Below are positions 7,236 to 15,299 of a stretch of DNA of 42,063 bases, in pieces; position 1 is the stretch's first letter, and every line of letters starts with the position of its first letter. Made by a program: the position numbers and the translations under genes. The notes under the pieces are model-generated. The model saw only the letters and a list, made by a program, of their open reading frames with translations. It did not search any database and had not been told where the DNA came from. The stretch comes from Clostridium cuniculi (lineage in GTDB: Bacteria > Bacillota > Clostridia > Clostridiales > Clostridiaceae). The DNA lies in NCBI RefSeq assembly GCF_004353185.1, contig NZ_SMUS01000036.1:1-42063 (forward strand), read 5' to 3'.

Positions 7236-7354
7236 GTAAAAGTTTAGAGGTGTTTTGAGAAAATTTAAAAGGAAAGACTTGAAGAAATGTTAAAAGAAAA
7301 GTGTTCCCAGGGGACATGAATTAATAATGGATAGATTTAATATAAGAAAATATA
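7236..7354 (+). other. Leader 1 downstream stretch without an intact gene
   Basis: After the leader there is a ribosome-like AGAGGTG at 7246, but no coding frame of useful length. A degenerate copy of the GTGTTCCC hairpin lies at 7301-7317 (GTGTTCCCAGGGGACAT). In module 2 the equivalent place holds an HTH gene, so this may be a decayed version or an RNA-only output. Confidence 0.4.
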
Positions 7355-7394
7355 AAAAAGATGAGTGATATGAAAATTATTACTCATCTTTTTT
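7355..7394. terminator. Bidirectional terminator after the second repressor
   Basis: AAAAGATGAGTGATA pairs with TATTACTCATCTTTT. It nearly copies the 6116-6150 terminator and likewise holds the last codons (KDE, stop) of the leftward gene. Confidence 0.8.
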
Positions 7395-7841
7395 GTTGTG
7401 TGAAATTTCATTTGTTAAATCTTCATTATAAATATTGTTTATAAAATTTAAAAGAGAATCTATTTCAGATATTTTAACATCAATTTCACTTAATATAGTT
7501 TTTTTCTTTTCTTCATAAAATCTTTTATTTTTTAAAAGTTTTTCTTTTAAGTCAGAATAGTTAAATTCATTTAAATTTACACTAATTCTTGGTTCTTCAG
7601 ATATAATAGTATCTATTTTACTTTTGACAACAGTATTAATTCTACTTTTTAAAAGATCATCAATTGAACAATTAAAAAAACTAGATATTTTTATTAAAAT
7701 TTCAATATTTGGCTCGCTTATTCCATTTTCGTAATTTGAATAGCGAGATCTTGTTATACCTAGGGCTTTTGATAGATCATTTTGGCTATAATCATTATCT
7801 ATTCTTAGGCTTTTTATATTGTTAGCAAAAGTAGATTTCAT
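7380..7841 (-). CDS. HTH_3 (Cro/CI-type) repressor without peptidase domain
   Basis: A 153-residue protein with an N-terminal HTH_3 domain at about 5-62 (IKSLRIDNDYSQNDLSKALGITRSRYSNYENG at 9-40) and a coiled-coil-like C-terminal half. The HTH resembles that of the neighbouring LexA-like repressor (RYSNYENGISEPNIEILIKISSF versus SYSNYENGRREPGIDVLIKISDF), but there is no S24 domain. Start is ATG at 7841 with GAGGTGAT upstream. It diverges from the promoter at 7942-7970, which carries two inverted repeats, and so likely controls the rightward HTH gene and itself. Confidence 0.8.
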   Translation of the reverse strand: MKSTFANNIKSLRIDNDYSQNDLSKALGITRSRYSNYENGISEPNIEILIKISSFFNCSIDDLLKSRINTVVKSKIDTIISEEPRISVNLNEFNYSDLKEKLLKNKRFYEEKKKTILSEIDVKISEIDSLLNFINNIYNEDLTNEISHNKKDE

Positions 7842-7906
7842 ATAATCACCTCATTCATAATAGTGTATACATTTATTTAGACATAAAAATAAAGCATATT
7901 CATAGC

Positions 7907-7970
7907 ACGACAAGAAAATAATCTTGTCGTCAAAACTTCTGTTGACAAAATACTTGTCAAATGATAATAT
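7907..7970 (+). promoter_or_regulatory. Rightward promoter with two operators, module 2
   Basis: TTGACA at 7942-7947 and TAATAT at 7965-7970 are 17 bp apart. Operator 1 is the perfect repeat ACGACAAG / CTTGTCGT at 7907-7914 and 7923-7930. Operator 2 is TTGACAA / TTGTCAA at 7942-7948 and 7954-7960, overlapping the -35 box. The shared half-site TTGTC suggests one repressor binds both. Confidence 0.75.
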
Positions 7971-8009
7971 ATATTTAAATTAGTTAAATATGGTAATTGA
8001 AAATAAAAA

Positions 8010-8038
8010 TGTCCAACTAAATGGGTTGGGGCAACTAT
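8010..8038 (+). promoter_or_regulatory. Conserved 29-nt leader element, copy 2
   Basis: Exact copy of 7207-7235. It lies between the module 2 promoter and the HTH gene at 8060. It ends 10 nt before the GGAGG ribosome site at 8047-8051, so its folding could affect translation. Confidence 0.7.
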
Positions 8039-8059
8039 ATATATTTGGAGGTATTAATT

Positions 8060-8401
8060 ATGGTATTGGATTTGAGAGATAAAATTATGATTGAAAAATT
8101 ATATTTAGCTGGAGTAGATGCTAAAGAAATATCTCGTAGAATTGGCAAGAGTGTTGATGCTATTAGAAAATATATACAGAGAAATTTAAAAGATTTAAAA
8201 GAAAAACATGAAGCTGAAAAGGAAAGAACAAGAGAGGTTTTAAGAAAAACTAAGTGGGAGTGTTCGCAAGAAATTTCAAATAGTAATTTTGCAAAATTTA
8301 ATAGATCTATTTATAAACAAGCAAGGAATGGAGATTTAATACTAGATAGAAAAGTAGCACCAGTAGTTACATTTGATACGTCTACAAGAATTACAAAATA
8401 A
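8060..8401 (+). CDS. Small HTH protein under the repressor-controlled promoter
   Basis: A 113-residue protein. The start is ATG 8060 after TTTGGAGGT; an upstream in-frame start at 8021 lies inside the leader hairpin and is rejected. Residues 1-40 form a helix-turn-helix of sigma-region-4 or Trp-repressor type (EKLYLAGVDAKEISRRIGKSVDAIRKYIQRN). A charged helix follows, then a conserved-looking tail (SIYKQARNGDLILDR) of a kind seen in clostridial phage and plasmid HTH proteins. It is probably the output regulator of the module 2 switch. No precise function is known. Confidence 0.65.
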   Translation: MVLDLRDKIMIEKLYLAGVDAKEISRRIGKSVDAIRKYIQRNLKDLKEKHEAEKERTREVLRKTKWECSQEISNSNFAKFNRSIYKQARNGDLILDRKVAPVVTFDTSTRITK

Positions 8402-8419
8402 AAATAAATTTGGTATAAT
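8391..8419 (+). promoter_or_regulatory. Promoter of the exported protein gene
   Basis: TTACAA at 8391-8396 and TATAAT at 8414-8419 are 17 bp apart, at the end of the HTH gene. Confidence 0.55.
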
Positions 8420-8439
8420 ATTGCTAAAACAGAGGATAA

Positions 8440-8480
8440 ATTAAAGATATTGAGGAATTAAAGATATTGAGGAATTAAAG
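8440..8480 (+). repeat. Short tandem repeat, 17-bp unit
   Basis: ATTAAAGATATTGAGGA at 8440-8456 repeats at 8457-8473 and a third copy starts (ATTAAAGG). It lies in the untranslated leader of the exported protein gene. Confidence 0.8.
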
Positions 8481-8488
8481 GTAAAAAA

Positions 8489-8505
8489 GTGTTCCCGAGG
8501 AACAC
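8489..8505 (+). promoter_or_regulatory. GTGTTCCCGAGGAACAC hairpin, 9 nt before a ribosome site
   Basis: A 7-bp perfect stem with a CGA loop. Unlike most other copies in the window there is no T-tract after it, so it is not a normal terminator here. It precedes AAGGAGG at 8514-8520. Confidence 0.6.
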
Positions 8506-8527
8506 AAATTTATAAGGAGGTAAATTG

Positions 8528-9346
8528 ATGAATTTAGAAAAAATAAAAAAAATATTAAAGAGTAAAAAAGGAATTGTGGCAAGTGGAGTAATAGTAGGAA
8601 CTATAGTTATTGGAATTATTGGTGGAGTGTTAGTTAATGGAGCAAGTAAATCAAATGATATAGCAGAAAATAATAAACCAGTTATCAATAATAAAAAAGA
8701 AGATAATAAAAAAGATAAAGATGAATCAGTAGTATCAAAAGAAAATAATAATGCTGAAGATAAAAAAGAGGAAGTGAAAGAAACTGAATCTAATATCAAT
8801 ATGCCTGAAAATAGTACAAGCAGTAATGATATAAATATCAATAATACTAATAAAAATAATAGCCAATCTAGTAGTAGCAATGCTAATAGTAATACTAGCA
8901 ATAACAATAGTAGTAATACTAGCAGTAACACTAATAGTAATACTAGCAGTAACACTAATAGTAACACTTCAAATGGAAGTACTCATACTCATAGTTGGAA
9001 CCCTATAACTGAACAAGTTCACCATGAGGAGGTAGGTCATTGGGAAGATGTAGTTGTTAAACCAGCTTGGACAGAAAGTATTCCAGTATATGAAGATCAA
9101 GCTAGAGATATTTGTAACACTTGTAATGCCGATTTGACTGGAACAGATATAGCTGCTCATGTTAAAAAGCATATGATGGCAGGTGAAGATAAAGGTGGTC
9201 ATAGAACAGAATGGGTTCAAGTTCAAGTAGGAACAAATAGTGTTAACCACCCAGCAGTAACAGAAAAGAAATGGGTAGTAGATAAAGCAGCTTGGACAGA
9301 AACAGTTACAGTTGGACATAGTTGTAGTTGTGGAGCGACTAAGTAA
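8528..9346 (+). CDS. Membrane-anchored exported protein with Ser/Asn-rich stalk and His/Cys domain
   Basis: A 272-residue protein. The start is ATG 8528, 7 nt after AAGGAGG. Residues 16-40 are an uncleaved-looking signal or membrane anchor (GIVASGVIVGTIVIGIIGGVLV). Residues 45-150 are a low-complexity stalk, rich in Lys and Glu and then in Ser, Asn and Thr (SSNTNSNT repeats). Residues 153-272 form a compact domain with HTHSW, VHHEEVGHWED, PAWTES and the zinc-finger-like C-x2-C-x12-H-x4-H (CNTCNADLTG...HVKKH), ending HSCSCG. The domain has a doubled layout: the H...PAWTE unit occurs twice. Metal binding, probably zinc, is inferred. The place beside a pilus operon suggests a cell-surface role in contact. 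The function is unknown. Confidence 0.65.
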   Translation: MNLEKIKKILKSKKGIVASGVIVGTIVIGIIGGVLVNGASKSNDIAENNKPVINNKKEDNKKDKDESVVSKENNNAEDKKEEVKETESNINMPENSTSSNDININNTNKNNSQSSSSNANSNTSNNNSSNTSSNTNSNTSSNTNSNTSNGSTHTHSWNPITEQVHHEEVGHWEDVVVKPAWTESIPVYEDQARDICNTCNADLTGTDIAAHVKKHMMAGEDKGGHRTEWVQVQVGTNSVNHPAVTEKKWVVDKAAWTETVTVGHSCSCGATK

Positions 9347-9376
9347 TATAAAAAATATTATAGTATGTATTATTAA

Positions 9377-9403
9377 AGTGCCTAGAAACTAGGCACTTTT
9401 TAA
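9377..9403 (+). terminator. Terminator after the exported protein
   Basis: AAGTGCCTAG pairs with CTAGGCACTT around AAA and is followed by TTT. Confidence 0.8.
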
Positions 9404-9434
9404 TTGTTATTTTTCAGTAAAGGAGCAATTGTTA

Positions 9435-9617
9435 ATGAAAAATGATAGGGGGAATATAATTTTATCTAAAAGTGATATACAACAATTGAGAATGGCTTAT
9501 AATAATAAAAATATTTCTGATTATTACTTAAATTTTGATGTAGCCAATATTATGAAATGTGAGAACCTTAGTAAAGAAAAGGCTATAAATAAAATATTAA
9601 GACTATTAAATGATTAA
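9435..9617 (+). CDS. Small hypothetical protein (60 aa)
   Basis: The start is ATG 9435, 9 nt after AAAGGAG at 9419-9425; earlier TTG and TTA codons in frame lie too close to the ribosome site. The protein (MKNDRGNIILSKSDIQQLRMAYNN...) is charged and helical with no recognised motif. It sits between two hairpin terminators. Confidence 0.5.
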   Translation: MKNDRGNIILSKSDIQQLRMAYNNKNISDYYLNFDVANIMKCENLSKEKAINKILRLLND

Positions 9618-9626
9618 ATAAAGAAA

Positions 9627-9643
9627 GTGTTCCCGAGGAACAC
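9627..9643 (+). terminator. GTGTTCCCGAGGAACAC hairpin with A and T flanks
   Basis: Same 17-nt palindrome as at 8489 and 17088, flanked by AAA and TTTT, so it can terminate. It lies 10 nt after the small gene. Confidence 0.65.
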
Positions 9644-9669
9644 TTTTAAATCTAATTATGTAACATAAA

Positions 9670-9702
9670 GAACTTCAACTATTAAATAGTTGGAGTTTTT
9701 TA
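9670..9702 (+). terminator. Terminator before the pilus operon
   Basis: AACTTCAACTATT pairs with AATAGTTGGAGTT, allowing G-U and one mismatch, and is followed by TTTT. It isolates the pilus operon from upstream transcription. The region 9703-9787 then holds its own ribosome site AAGGAGGG at 9774. Confidence 0.65.
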
Positions 9703-9787
9703 ATTGCATAATTTAAAAAGTTGATGGGGGGGAGAAAAATTAATTACAGTTTTTTATCTGAAATAAAAAGTTAAGGAGGGAAACTTA

Positions 9788-12544
9788 GTGAGGAAACTCA
9801 AAAGAATTTTAAGCTTGTTTTTAGTGAGTATTTTAGTTGTAGGAAATGTTCAAGCCATACCAGCAGAAGCATCTAATATAACGAAGCTAGAAATAAAAGT
9901 TAAAGGGGAAGGTGAAGTTATTATTGATGATGGAAGTTCTAAATATTCTTTAGGAAATAAAGATGTTTTTAGAGCAGATTGTACAGTAGATACTAATTTA
10001 AGAATAACTGCTACACCGAATGAAGGATATTTTATATCATCTATTGATGGTATAGAGAATGATGGAGTAATAAATGGAAATAGTAAAATTTATGATGTTA
10101 ATCTAAAAGAAAATGCTAATTCTATAATTATTAATTTCACAGAAAATCCAAAAGAAGAAATTAAAGATGAAATAGTTCAATCAGATGTGATTCAAGAAGA
10201 AATACAAGATACATCAAATGAAATAGATACTAATGAGAAAAAGCCACAAGAAGAGAATAAAGTAGATAAGATACTTAATGAGTATCTTGAAGGTATATAT
10301 GATTCTGAAGAAGCTTTGAATTTTAGAAAAGAACTTGTTTCTAAGCATAAGTTAGAAGATAAGGTAGATGAAAACTTCTTTTTTAAAGATGAATATATAA
10401 ACAAGCTTATTGATTTAGAAACTATAGGTGATTGTATTGTTTTAGTAGATATATCAAAGAAAGATTTAGCTTTAGATTATCTTCAAGATGAAAATGTAGA
10501 TCCAATTTTAGAAAGTCTGAATAATTTAAATCCTATTAGAACTAGATTGAGAAGATCATTATCTTTTATGGCAGCTAGAACTGGAATGACTGTTACTAAT
10601 CATGGTAACTTAACTTACTATGAGGGTGGGATTCTTATGGGTAGGTCAGATATGTTTAGTATAAATGGACGTACAGCTTTTTGTGCTGATCACTCTAAGG
10701 TATCACCAGGAACTGGGGTAAGAATACTTAGCACTTCGGTTGAAGGTAATTCTGATATAAGAAAGATATTGTATTATGGTTTTGAAGGACCAGGACAAAT
10801 AGGTGGTTGGGCATCTAATGGTTTAAGAATTGCGACTGCAATGGCTATTTCTGAAGTAAGACATGGTGATGGTAAAAACTTAGGTAGAAGATTACTTAAT
10901 CAAGTAAGAGGTTTACCTGAACCACCATCTTCATTTACTGCATATATTGCTGATACAGAAGGAAGCTCTTATCAAGATTTAGCATTTTGGATGTATAATC
11001 CCAAAGGTTCATTACAAATATCTAAATCATCTGCCGATCCATCAATAACGAATGGAAATAATTATTATAATATAACTGGTGCAGAATATGGGGTATTTAC
11101 AGGATCTAATGCTACAGGTCAAGTAGCAACTCTTGTTATAGGTTCTAATGGTTGGTCACAAGAAATTCAATTAGATTCAGGAACTTATTATATTAAAGAA
11201 ACCAAGGCACCTAAGGGATATGCATTAGATAGAAATATATATCCGATAACAGTTAATTCGGGTAGTAAGTCAACTAAAGCATTTACAGATAGACCTCAAG
11301 CTGACCCAATTGGTATCTTAATTAGAAAAGTAGATGCCGATACTGGTGCTAATAAACCTCAAGGTAGTGGTTCTTTAGCAGATGCTCACTTTACTATTAA
11401 GTATTATGCAGGGGAGTACGCAGATAATGTAAACCCTTCAGATTTAGGAGTATCTCCAACAAGAACTTGGGTGTTAAAAACTGATAGTGATGGTTTTACG
11501 TATTTAAGTGATAGTTATAAAGTATCAGGAGATCCTTTCTACTATAATAGTACTTCTGCACCTACCATACCTTTAGGGACTATAACAATTCAGGAAACTA
11601 AAGCCCCTATTGGTTATAAGGTAAACCAAGAAGTATTTGTTAGAAGAATAACTCCTAACAGTTCTGCTGAAAATGTTAATACTTATGTTGAGCCTACAAT
11701 AAAAGAAGATTCCTTAGATTTTACTATAAGAAAAGTACAAGAAGGAACACATATATTACTACCTAATGTAAAGTTTAGACATACAAAACCTAACGGAACA
11801 ACTGAAGAATTAACAACTAATCCAAATGGAGAAATAGTAATTAAGGGGTTAGAGCAAGGAACACATAAAATAATAGAAATATCAACTACTGAAGGATTTG
11901 AAGTAAATCCAAATGAGTTTGTTTTTGAAGTTACATCAAGTAATACAATAAGAGTAATATCTAATACTACTAATATGGGAATGAGCTATGTAGAATCAGA
12001 AGGCAATGGGGTATTGACAGTAGAAAATAGTTTAAGACCTTTTCAATTAAAAGTAGTTAAGGTTAATGATAAGAATACACCATTAAAAGGTGCTGAATTT
12101 ACTTTATATTCTGATAGAGAATGTAGAAATGAAATAAGTAAGGCAGTTTCTAACGAAAAAGGAGAATTATTCTTTGATGGGTTAAAAGTTGGAACTCAAT
12201 ATTATTTTAAAGAAACAAAAGCACCTGAAGGTTATAGAATACCTGTAGATTCAAATGGAAATGTTCATGTATATGAAGTAGTTACTGAATCTCAACCATC
12301 AAATGGTATTTTTAACTTTACAATAGATGGAGTTAAGTATAATGCTAATTCTACAAATGGTGATATTCATATAGAAGGAAATAAAAATGATAGAGTAATC
12401 AGCGTTAAAGTAGTTAATTACATAACTATGAAACTACCAAGTACAGGATCAGGAATGATGATACCTATATTAGTAGTTGGTATGTCTTTAATGGGGGTTG
12501 CAATTATAATGAGTAGAAAATCTAAGAAAGAAAATAAGAGATAG
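9788..12544 (+). CDS. LPXTG-anchored adhesin with Cna-B/SpaA domains, likely pilus tip protein
   Basis: A 918-residue surface protein. GTG 9788 follows AAGGAGGG. Residues 1-29 are a signal peptide (cut near PAEA-S). About 30-125 is a beta-rich repeat region with GEGEV...TPNEGYFI. About 125-260 is an acidic, charged helical region. About 275-400 looks like a thioester-type adhesin domain (NGRTAFCADHSKVSPG, then GLRIATAMAISEV); the Gln that normally forms the thioester seems to be missing. Four Cna-B-like domains follow, recognisable by E-T-K-A-P-x-G-Y or similar: KETKAPKGY, QETKAPIGY, IEISTTEGF and KETKAPEGY. LPSTG at 883-887, a membrane helix and the tail KSKKENKR form the sorting signal. It is first in the pilus operon and is the likely tip adhesin. 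Confidence 0.85.
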   Translation: MRKLKRILSLFLVSILVVGNVQAIPAEASNITKLEIKVKGEGEVIIDDGSSKYSLGNKDVFRADCTVDTNLRITATPNEGYFISSIDGIENDGVINGNSKIYDVNLKENANSIIINFTENPKEEIKDEIVQSDVIQEEIQDTSNEIDTNEKKPQEENKVDKILNEYLEGIYDSEEALNFRKELVSKHKLEDKVDENFFFKDEYINKLIDLETIGDCIVLVDISKKDLALDYLQDENVDPILESLNNLNPIRTRLRRSLSFMAARTGMTVTNHGNLTYYEGGILMGRSDMFSINGRTAFCADHSKVSPGTGVRILSTSVEGNSDIRKILYYGFEGPGQIGGWASNGLRIATAMAISEVRHGDGKNLGRRLLNQVRGLPEPPSSFTAYIADTEGSSYQDLAFWMYNPKGSLQISKSSADPSITNGNNYYNITGAEYGVFTGSNATGQVATLVIGSNGWSQEIQLDSGTYYIKETKAPKGYALDRNIYPITVNSGSKSTKAFTDRPQADPIGILIRKVDADTGANKPQGSGSLADAHFTIKYYAGEYADNVNPSDLGVSPTRTWVLKTDSDGFTYLSDSYKVSGDPFYYNSTSAPTIPLGTITIQETKAPIGYKVNQEVFVRRITPNSSAENVNTYVEPTIKEDSLDFTIRKVQEGTHILLPNVKFRHTKPNGTTEELTTNPNGEIVIKGLEQGTHKIIEISTTEGFEVNPNEFVFEVTSSNTIRVISNTTNMGMSYVESEGNGVLTVENSLRPFQLKVVKVNDKNTPLKGAEFTLYSDRECRNEISKAVSNEKGELFFDGLKVGTQYYFKETKAPEGYRIPVDSNGNVHVYEVVTESQPSNGIFNFTIDGVKYNANSTNGDIHIEGNKNDRVISVKVVNYITMKLPSTGSGMMIPILVVGMSLMGVAIIMSRKSKKENKR

Positions 12545-12563
12545 GTTATAGGGGGATAGTCAA

Positions 12564-14414
12564 ATGGCAAGACATAAAATATTAAAATCTGTATTATCAT
12601 ATGCATTAGTTGCGGGAGTTTTAGCAACGAGTACATTACCAAGTGTAATGGCTCATGCAGAAACTAGAAATGAAAGTGCTGCTACAACTTATGCTTTTGT
12701 AAATAAAAATACACCAGGGGGTGTAGCAAATTTTGGTCGTGGAAGTGCTTCAATTACTATTGAAGGTAATAACACAAGTCAAACTTTAGTTGGTAAAAAG
12801 TTCAATGTGTACAAGCTATTCAATGCTCAAAATTCTACTGGTTTAGAATCTATAAACTATACAATGAATCCAGATTATGCACCAGCATTAAAAAATGTTG
12901 TTGGTAAGAAATTAAACAAAGAAGCTAGTAAAGTAACAGAATATGAAATTATAGATTATATTCAATCTTTAAACAACAATAAAGTTGAAGGTGCTAATGC
13001 TGAACAAACTTTAGAAGGAAGATATAGTGAGTTTAGATATTTTGTTGAAGAGTTAAGAAACGAGATAGTGAAATTAAAAATTAAATCTGATGTTGTAACA
13101 GTTACAGAAGTTAAGTCAAATAACAGTATAGAATTAACAGGGTTAGATTATGGATATTATATAGTAGATGAAGTATCTAATGTTTCAGGTTCTCATTCAG
13201 CGGGATCTTTATGTATGGTAAATACGGCTAATCCTAATGCATCAGTTCAAGTAAAATCTGATTATCCATCAGTTATCAAGAAGATAAAAGAAGATGATAA
13301 TGTAGATTCAGTTGGAAATGATGGTTGGAACGATATAGGGGATTATGAAATAGGACAAACTGTACCTTTCAAATTTGAGTCAAATGTACCAAATATGAAT
13401 GGTTATCATACTTATTATTATGCTTGGCATGATAAAATGGACGAAGCTTTAACATTTAATAATAATTCAGTAGGTATTAAAATAAGTGATTCTACAGGAA
13501 AATCATATACATTACAAAATAGTGAGTTTAATGTAGTTGAAAATCCAGGAAAAGATGAAACTTTCAAGGTAGAAATTGTTGATTTAAAGGCAATAGTTGA
13601 TAGAGAGTTTAATAATAAGAATGATTTAAATGAAAATGTTTATGGGCAAAAAGTAGAATTAACATTCAATGCTACTTTAAATGATAAAGCAGCTAATGAT
13701 ACTGGTAGACCAGGATTTGAAAATGATGTTAAATTAGAGTTTTCAAATAATCCTGATGGTGATGGAGAAACTGATAGAGGGGAAACTCCTTGGGATACTG
13801 TAGTTTGCTTCACTTATAAAATCAATGGTTTAAAGATAAATGACCATGATTTAAAACTAGAAAATGCTAAATTTAGATTATACTCTGATAAAGAGTGCAA
13901 AAATGAAGTATATGTAAAGAAAGCTGAAAGTGGATATATAGTAATCAATAGAGATAGTGTTCAAGGTGGTGTACCAAGTGATGCAGTAGAAATGGTTTCT
14001 GATGCAGAAGGGGTATTCACAATTATTGGATTAGACCAAGGTACTTATTGGTTAAAGGAAACTGGTGCTCCTGATGGATATAGACCAATATTAGATCCAA
14101 TAGAAATAAATATAATTCCTACTTTCACAGAAAACAGAAATGTTTATGTAAAAGGTGATGGAGCAACTGATAAAACTCTTAAAACTTTAGAAGCAACTGC
14201 CAATATAAAAACTTTTTGGGATGGAATATTTAATGAGAATAATCAACCATTAGATACTAATGTTGATGATGGATCTCTTAACATAACTGTAATAAATAAG
14301 GTTGGTAGCAAACTACCTGTAACTGGTTCGGGTGCAACTATAGCATTAATTGGTTTAGGCTCAACATTAATGACAGGAGCATTAGCAGTATCAAGAAAAA
14401 AGAGTAAAAAGTAA
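12564..14414 (+). CDS. Major pilin (LPVTG, isopeptide-type shaft subunit)
   Basis: A 616-residue surface protein. The signal peptide is at 1-32 (LPSVMAHAE). The N-terminal domain (ITIEGNNTSQTLVGKKFNVYKLFNA) and the central region match Gram-positive fimbrial backbone pilins. The C-terminal Cna-B-type domain (AKFRLYSDKECKNEV...QGTYWLKETGAPDGYRPI) contains the E-box-like KETGAPDGY. LPVTG at 584-588, a hydrophobic helix and SRKKSKK make the sorting signal. Sortase C would polymerise it through this signal and an internal lysine. It follows the adhesin by 19 nt and precedes the class C sortase, the standard order of a pilus operon. Confidence 0.85.
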   Translation: MARHKILKSVLSYALVAGVLATSTLPSVMAHAETRNESAATTYAFVNKNTPGGVANFGRGSASITIEGNNTSQTLVGKKFNVYKLFNAQNSTGLESINYTMNPDYAPALKNVVGKKLNKEASKVTEYEIIDYIQSLNNNKVEGANAEQTLEGRYSEFRYFVEELRNEIVKLKIKSDVVTVTEVKSNNSIELTGLDYGYYIVDEVSNVSGSHSAGSLCMVNTANPNASVQVKSDYPSVIKKIKEDDNVDSVGNDGWNDIGDYEIGQTVPFKFESNVPNMNGYHTYYYAWHDKMDEALTFNNNSVGIKISDSTGKSYTLQNSEFNVVENPGKDETFKVEIVDLKAIVDREFNNKNDLNENVYGQKVELTFNATLNDKAANDTGRPGFENDVKLEFSNNPDGDGETDRGETPWDTVVCFTYKINGLKINDHDLKLENAKFRLYSDKECKNEVYVKKAESGYIVINRDSVQGGVPSDAVEMVSDAEGVFTIIGLDQGTYWLKETGAPDGYRPILDPIEINIIPTFTENRNVYVKGDGATDKTLKTLEATANIKTFWDGIFNENNQPLDTNVDDGSLNITVINKVGSKLPVTGSGATIALIGLGSTLMTGALAVSRKKSKK

Positions 14415-14444
14415 AAAAGCTTATATAAATAAAGACAATGGAAA

Positions 14445-15299
14445 GTGAGTGTTGATATGGATGGGAGAAATGTTATTCGTAAGATAATATTTATAATTGG
14501 ATTTCTAATATGTATATATCCTTTAGGTAGTAGTATTATAGAAAGTTTTTATCAGAGAGAAGCTATAGCAACTTACGAAAATGCAGTTAATAATATAGAT
14601 AGAGCAGAATTAGAACTAGAGTACAATAAAGCTGAAGAATATAATTCAGCTTTATTTAATTACAAAAATAATATATTAAATACTAATTCAATTAGTGTTT
14701 TAGGTGAAGAAAGCTATAATAATATTCTTGATATGGGAAATGGAATAATGGGAAGCATTGAAATTCCTAAAATAAATGTTAATCTTCCTATATATCATGG
14801 GACATCTGATGAAGTGCTTTCAGTAGGCGTAGGACATGTTTACAACAGTAGTTTACCTATAGGGGGAATTAATACTAGAAGCGTTCTAACAGGGCATAGA
14901 GGACTTCCTAATGCGAAATTATTCACTCGTTTAGATGAAATAGTTGAAGGCGATTTATTCTTCGTTAGAATACAAGATAAAACATTAGCTTATAAAGTGA
15001 ATAATATTGAAGTTATTGAGCCTGAAGATATAGATGCAGTAAATATTATTGAAGGTAAAGATTTAGTATCTTTAATAACGTGTACTCCTTATGGAATTAA
15101 CACTCACAGATTAGTTGTTACGGGTGAAAGAGTTCCTTATGAACCATCTGAATATGAGAGTATTGAATCAAATAGAATGTCTAATAGAGAAATACTATTT
15201 GCTAGTATTCCTTTTATATTTTTAACTTTAGCAGTAGTTTTAAAACTAAGTGATAAAAGAAGAAAGGAGAGAGAAGGGCATGAAGTTAAGGAAGATTAA
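14445..15299 (+). CDS. srtC: Class C (pilin-polymerising) sortase
   Basis: A 284-residue sortase. The N-terminal membrane helix is at 10-30 and a second one near the C-terminus (ILFASIPFIFLTLAVVL) is typical of class C. Catalytic residues are His151 (LTGHRG), Cys213 (LITCTPYGINTHR) and Arg222. TCTPYGxNTHRLxVxG is the class C signature. It would link the major pilin into fibres. The start is GTG 14445 or ATG 14457; the ribosome site is weak (GGAAAGTGAG). The gene overlaps the minor pilin start by 20 nt. Confidence 0.9.
   Translation: MSVDMDGRNVIRKIIFIIGFLICIYPLGSSIIESFYQREAIATYENAVNNIDRAELELEYNKAEEYNSALFNYKNNILNTNSISVLGEESYNNILDMGNGIMGSIEIPKINVNLPIYHGTSDEVLSVGVGHVYNSSLPIGGINTRSVLTGHRGLPNAKLFTRLDEIVEGDLFFVRIQDKTLAYKVNNIEVIEPEDIDAVNIIEGKDLVSLITCTPYGINTHRLVVTGERVPYEPSEYESIESNRMSNREILFASIPFIFLTLAVVLKLSDKRRKEREGHEVKED

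Noticed and set aside
8021..8059. Longer N-terminus for the HTH gene starting in the leader
   Set aside because: It would be translated from within the conserved hairpin and lacks a ribosome site; ATG 8060 has TTTGGAGGT before it.
8458..8967. Long leucine-rich open frame on the minus strand
   Set aside because: It is the mirror of the Ser/Asn-rich stalk of the exported protein gene; low complexity, no ribosome site.
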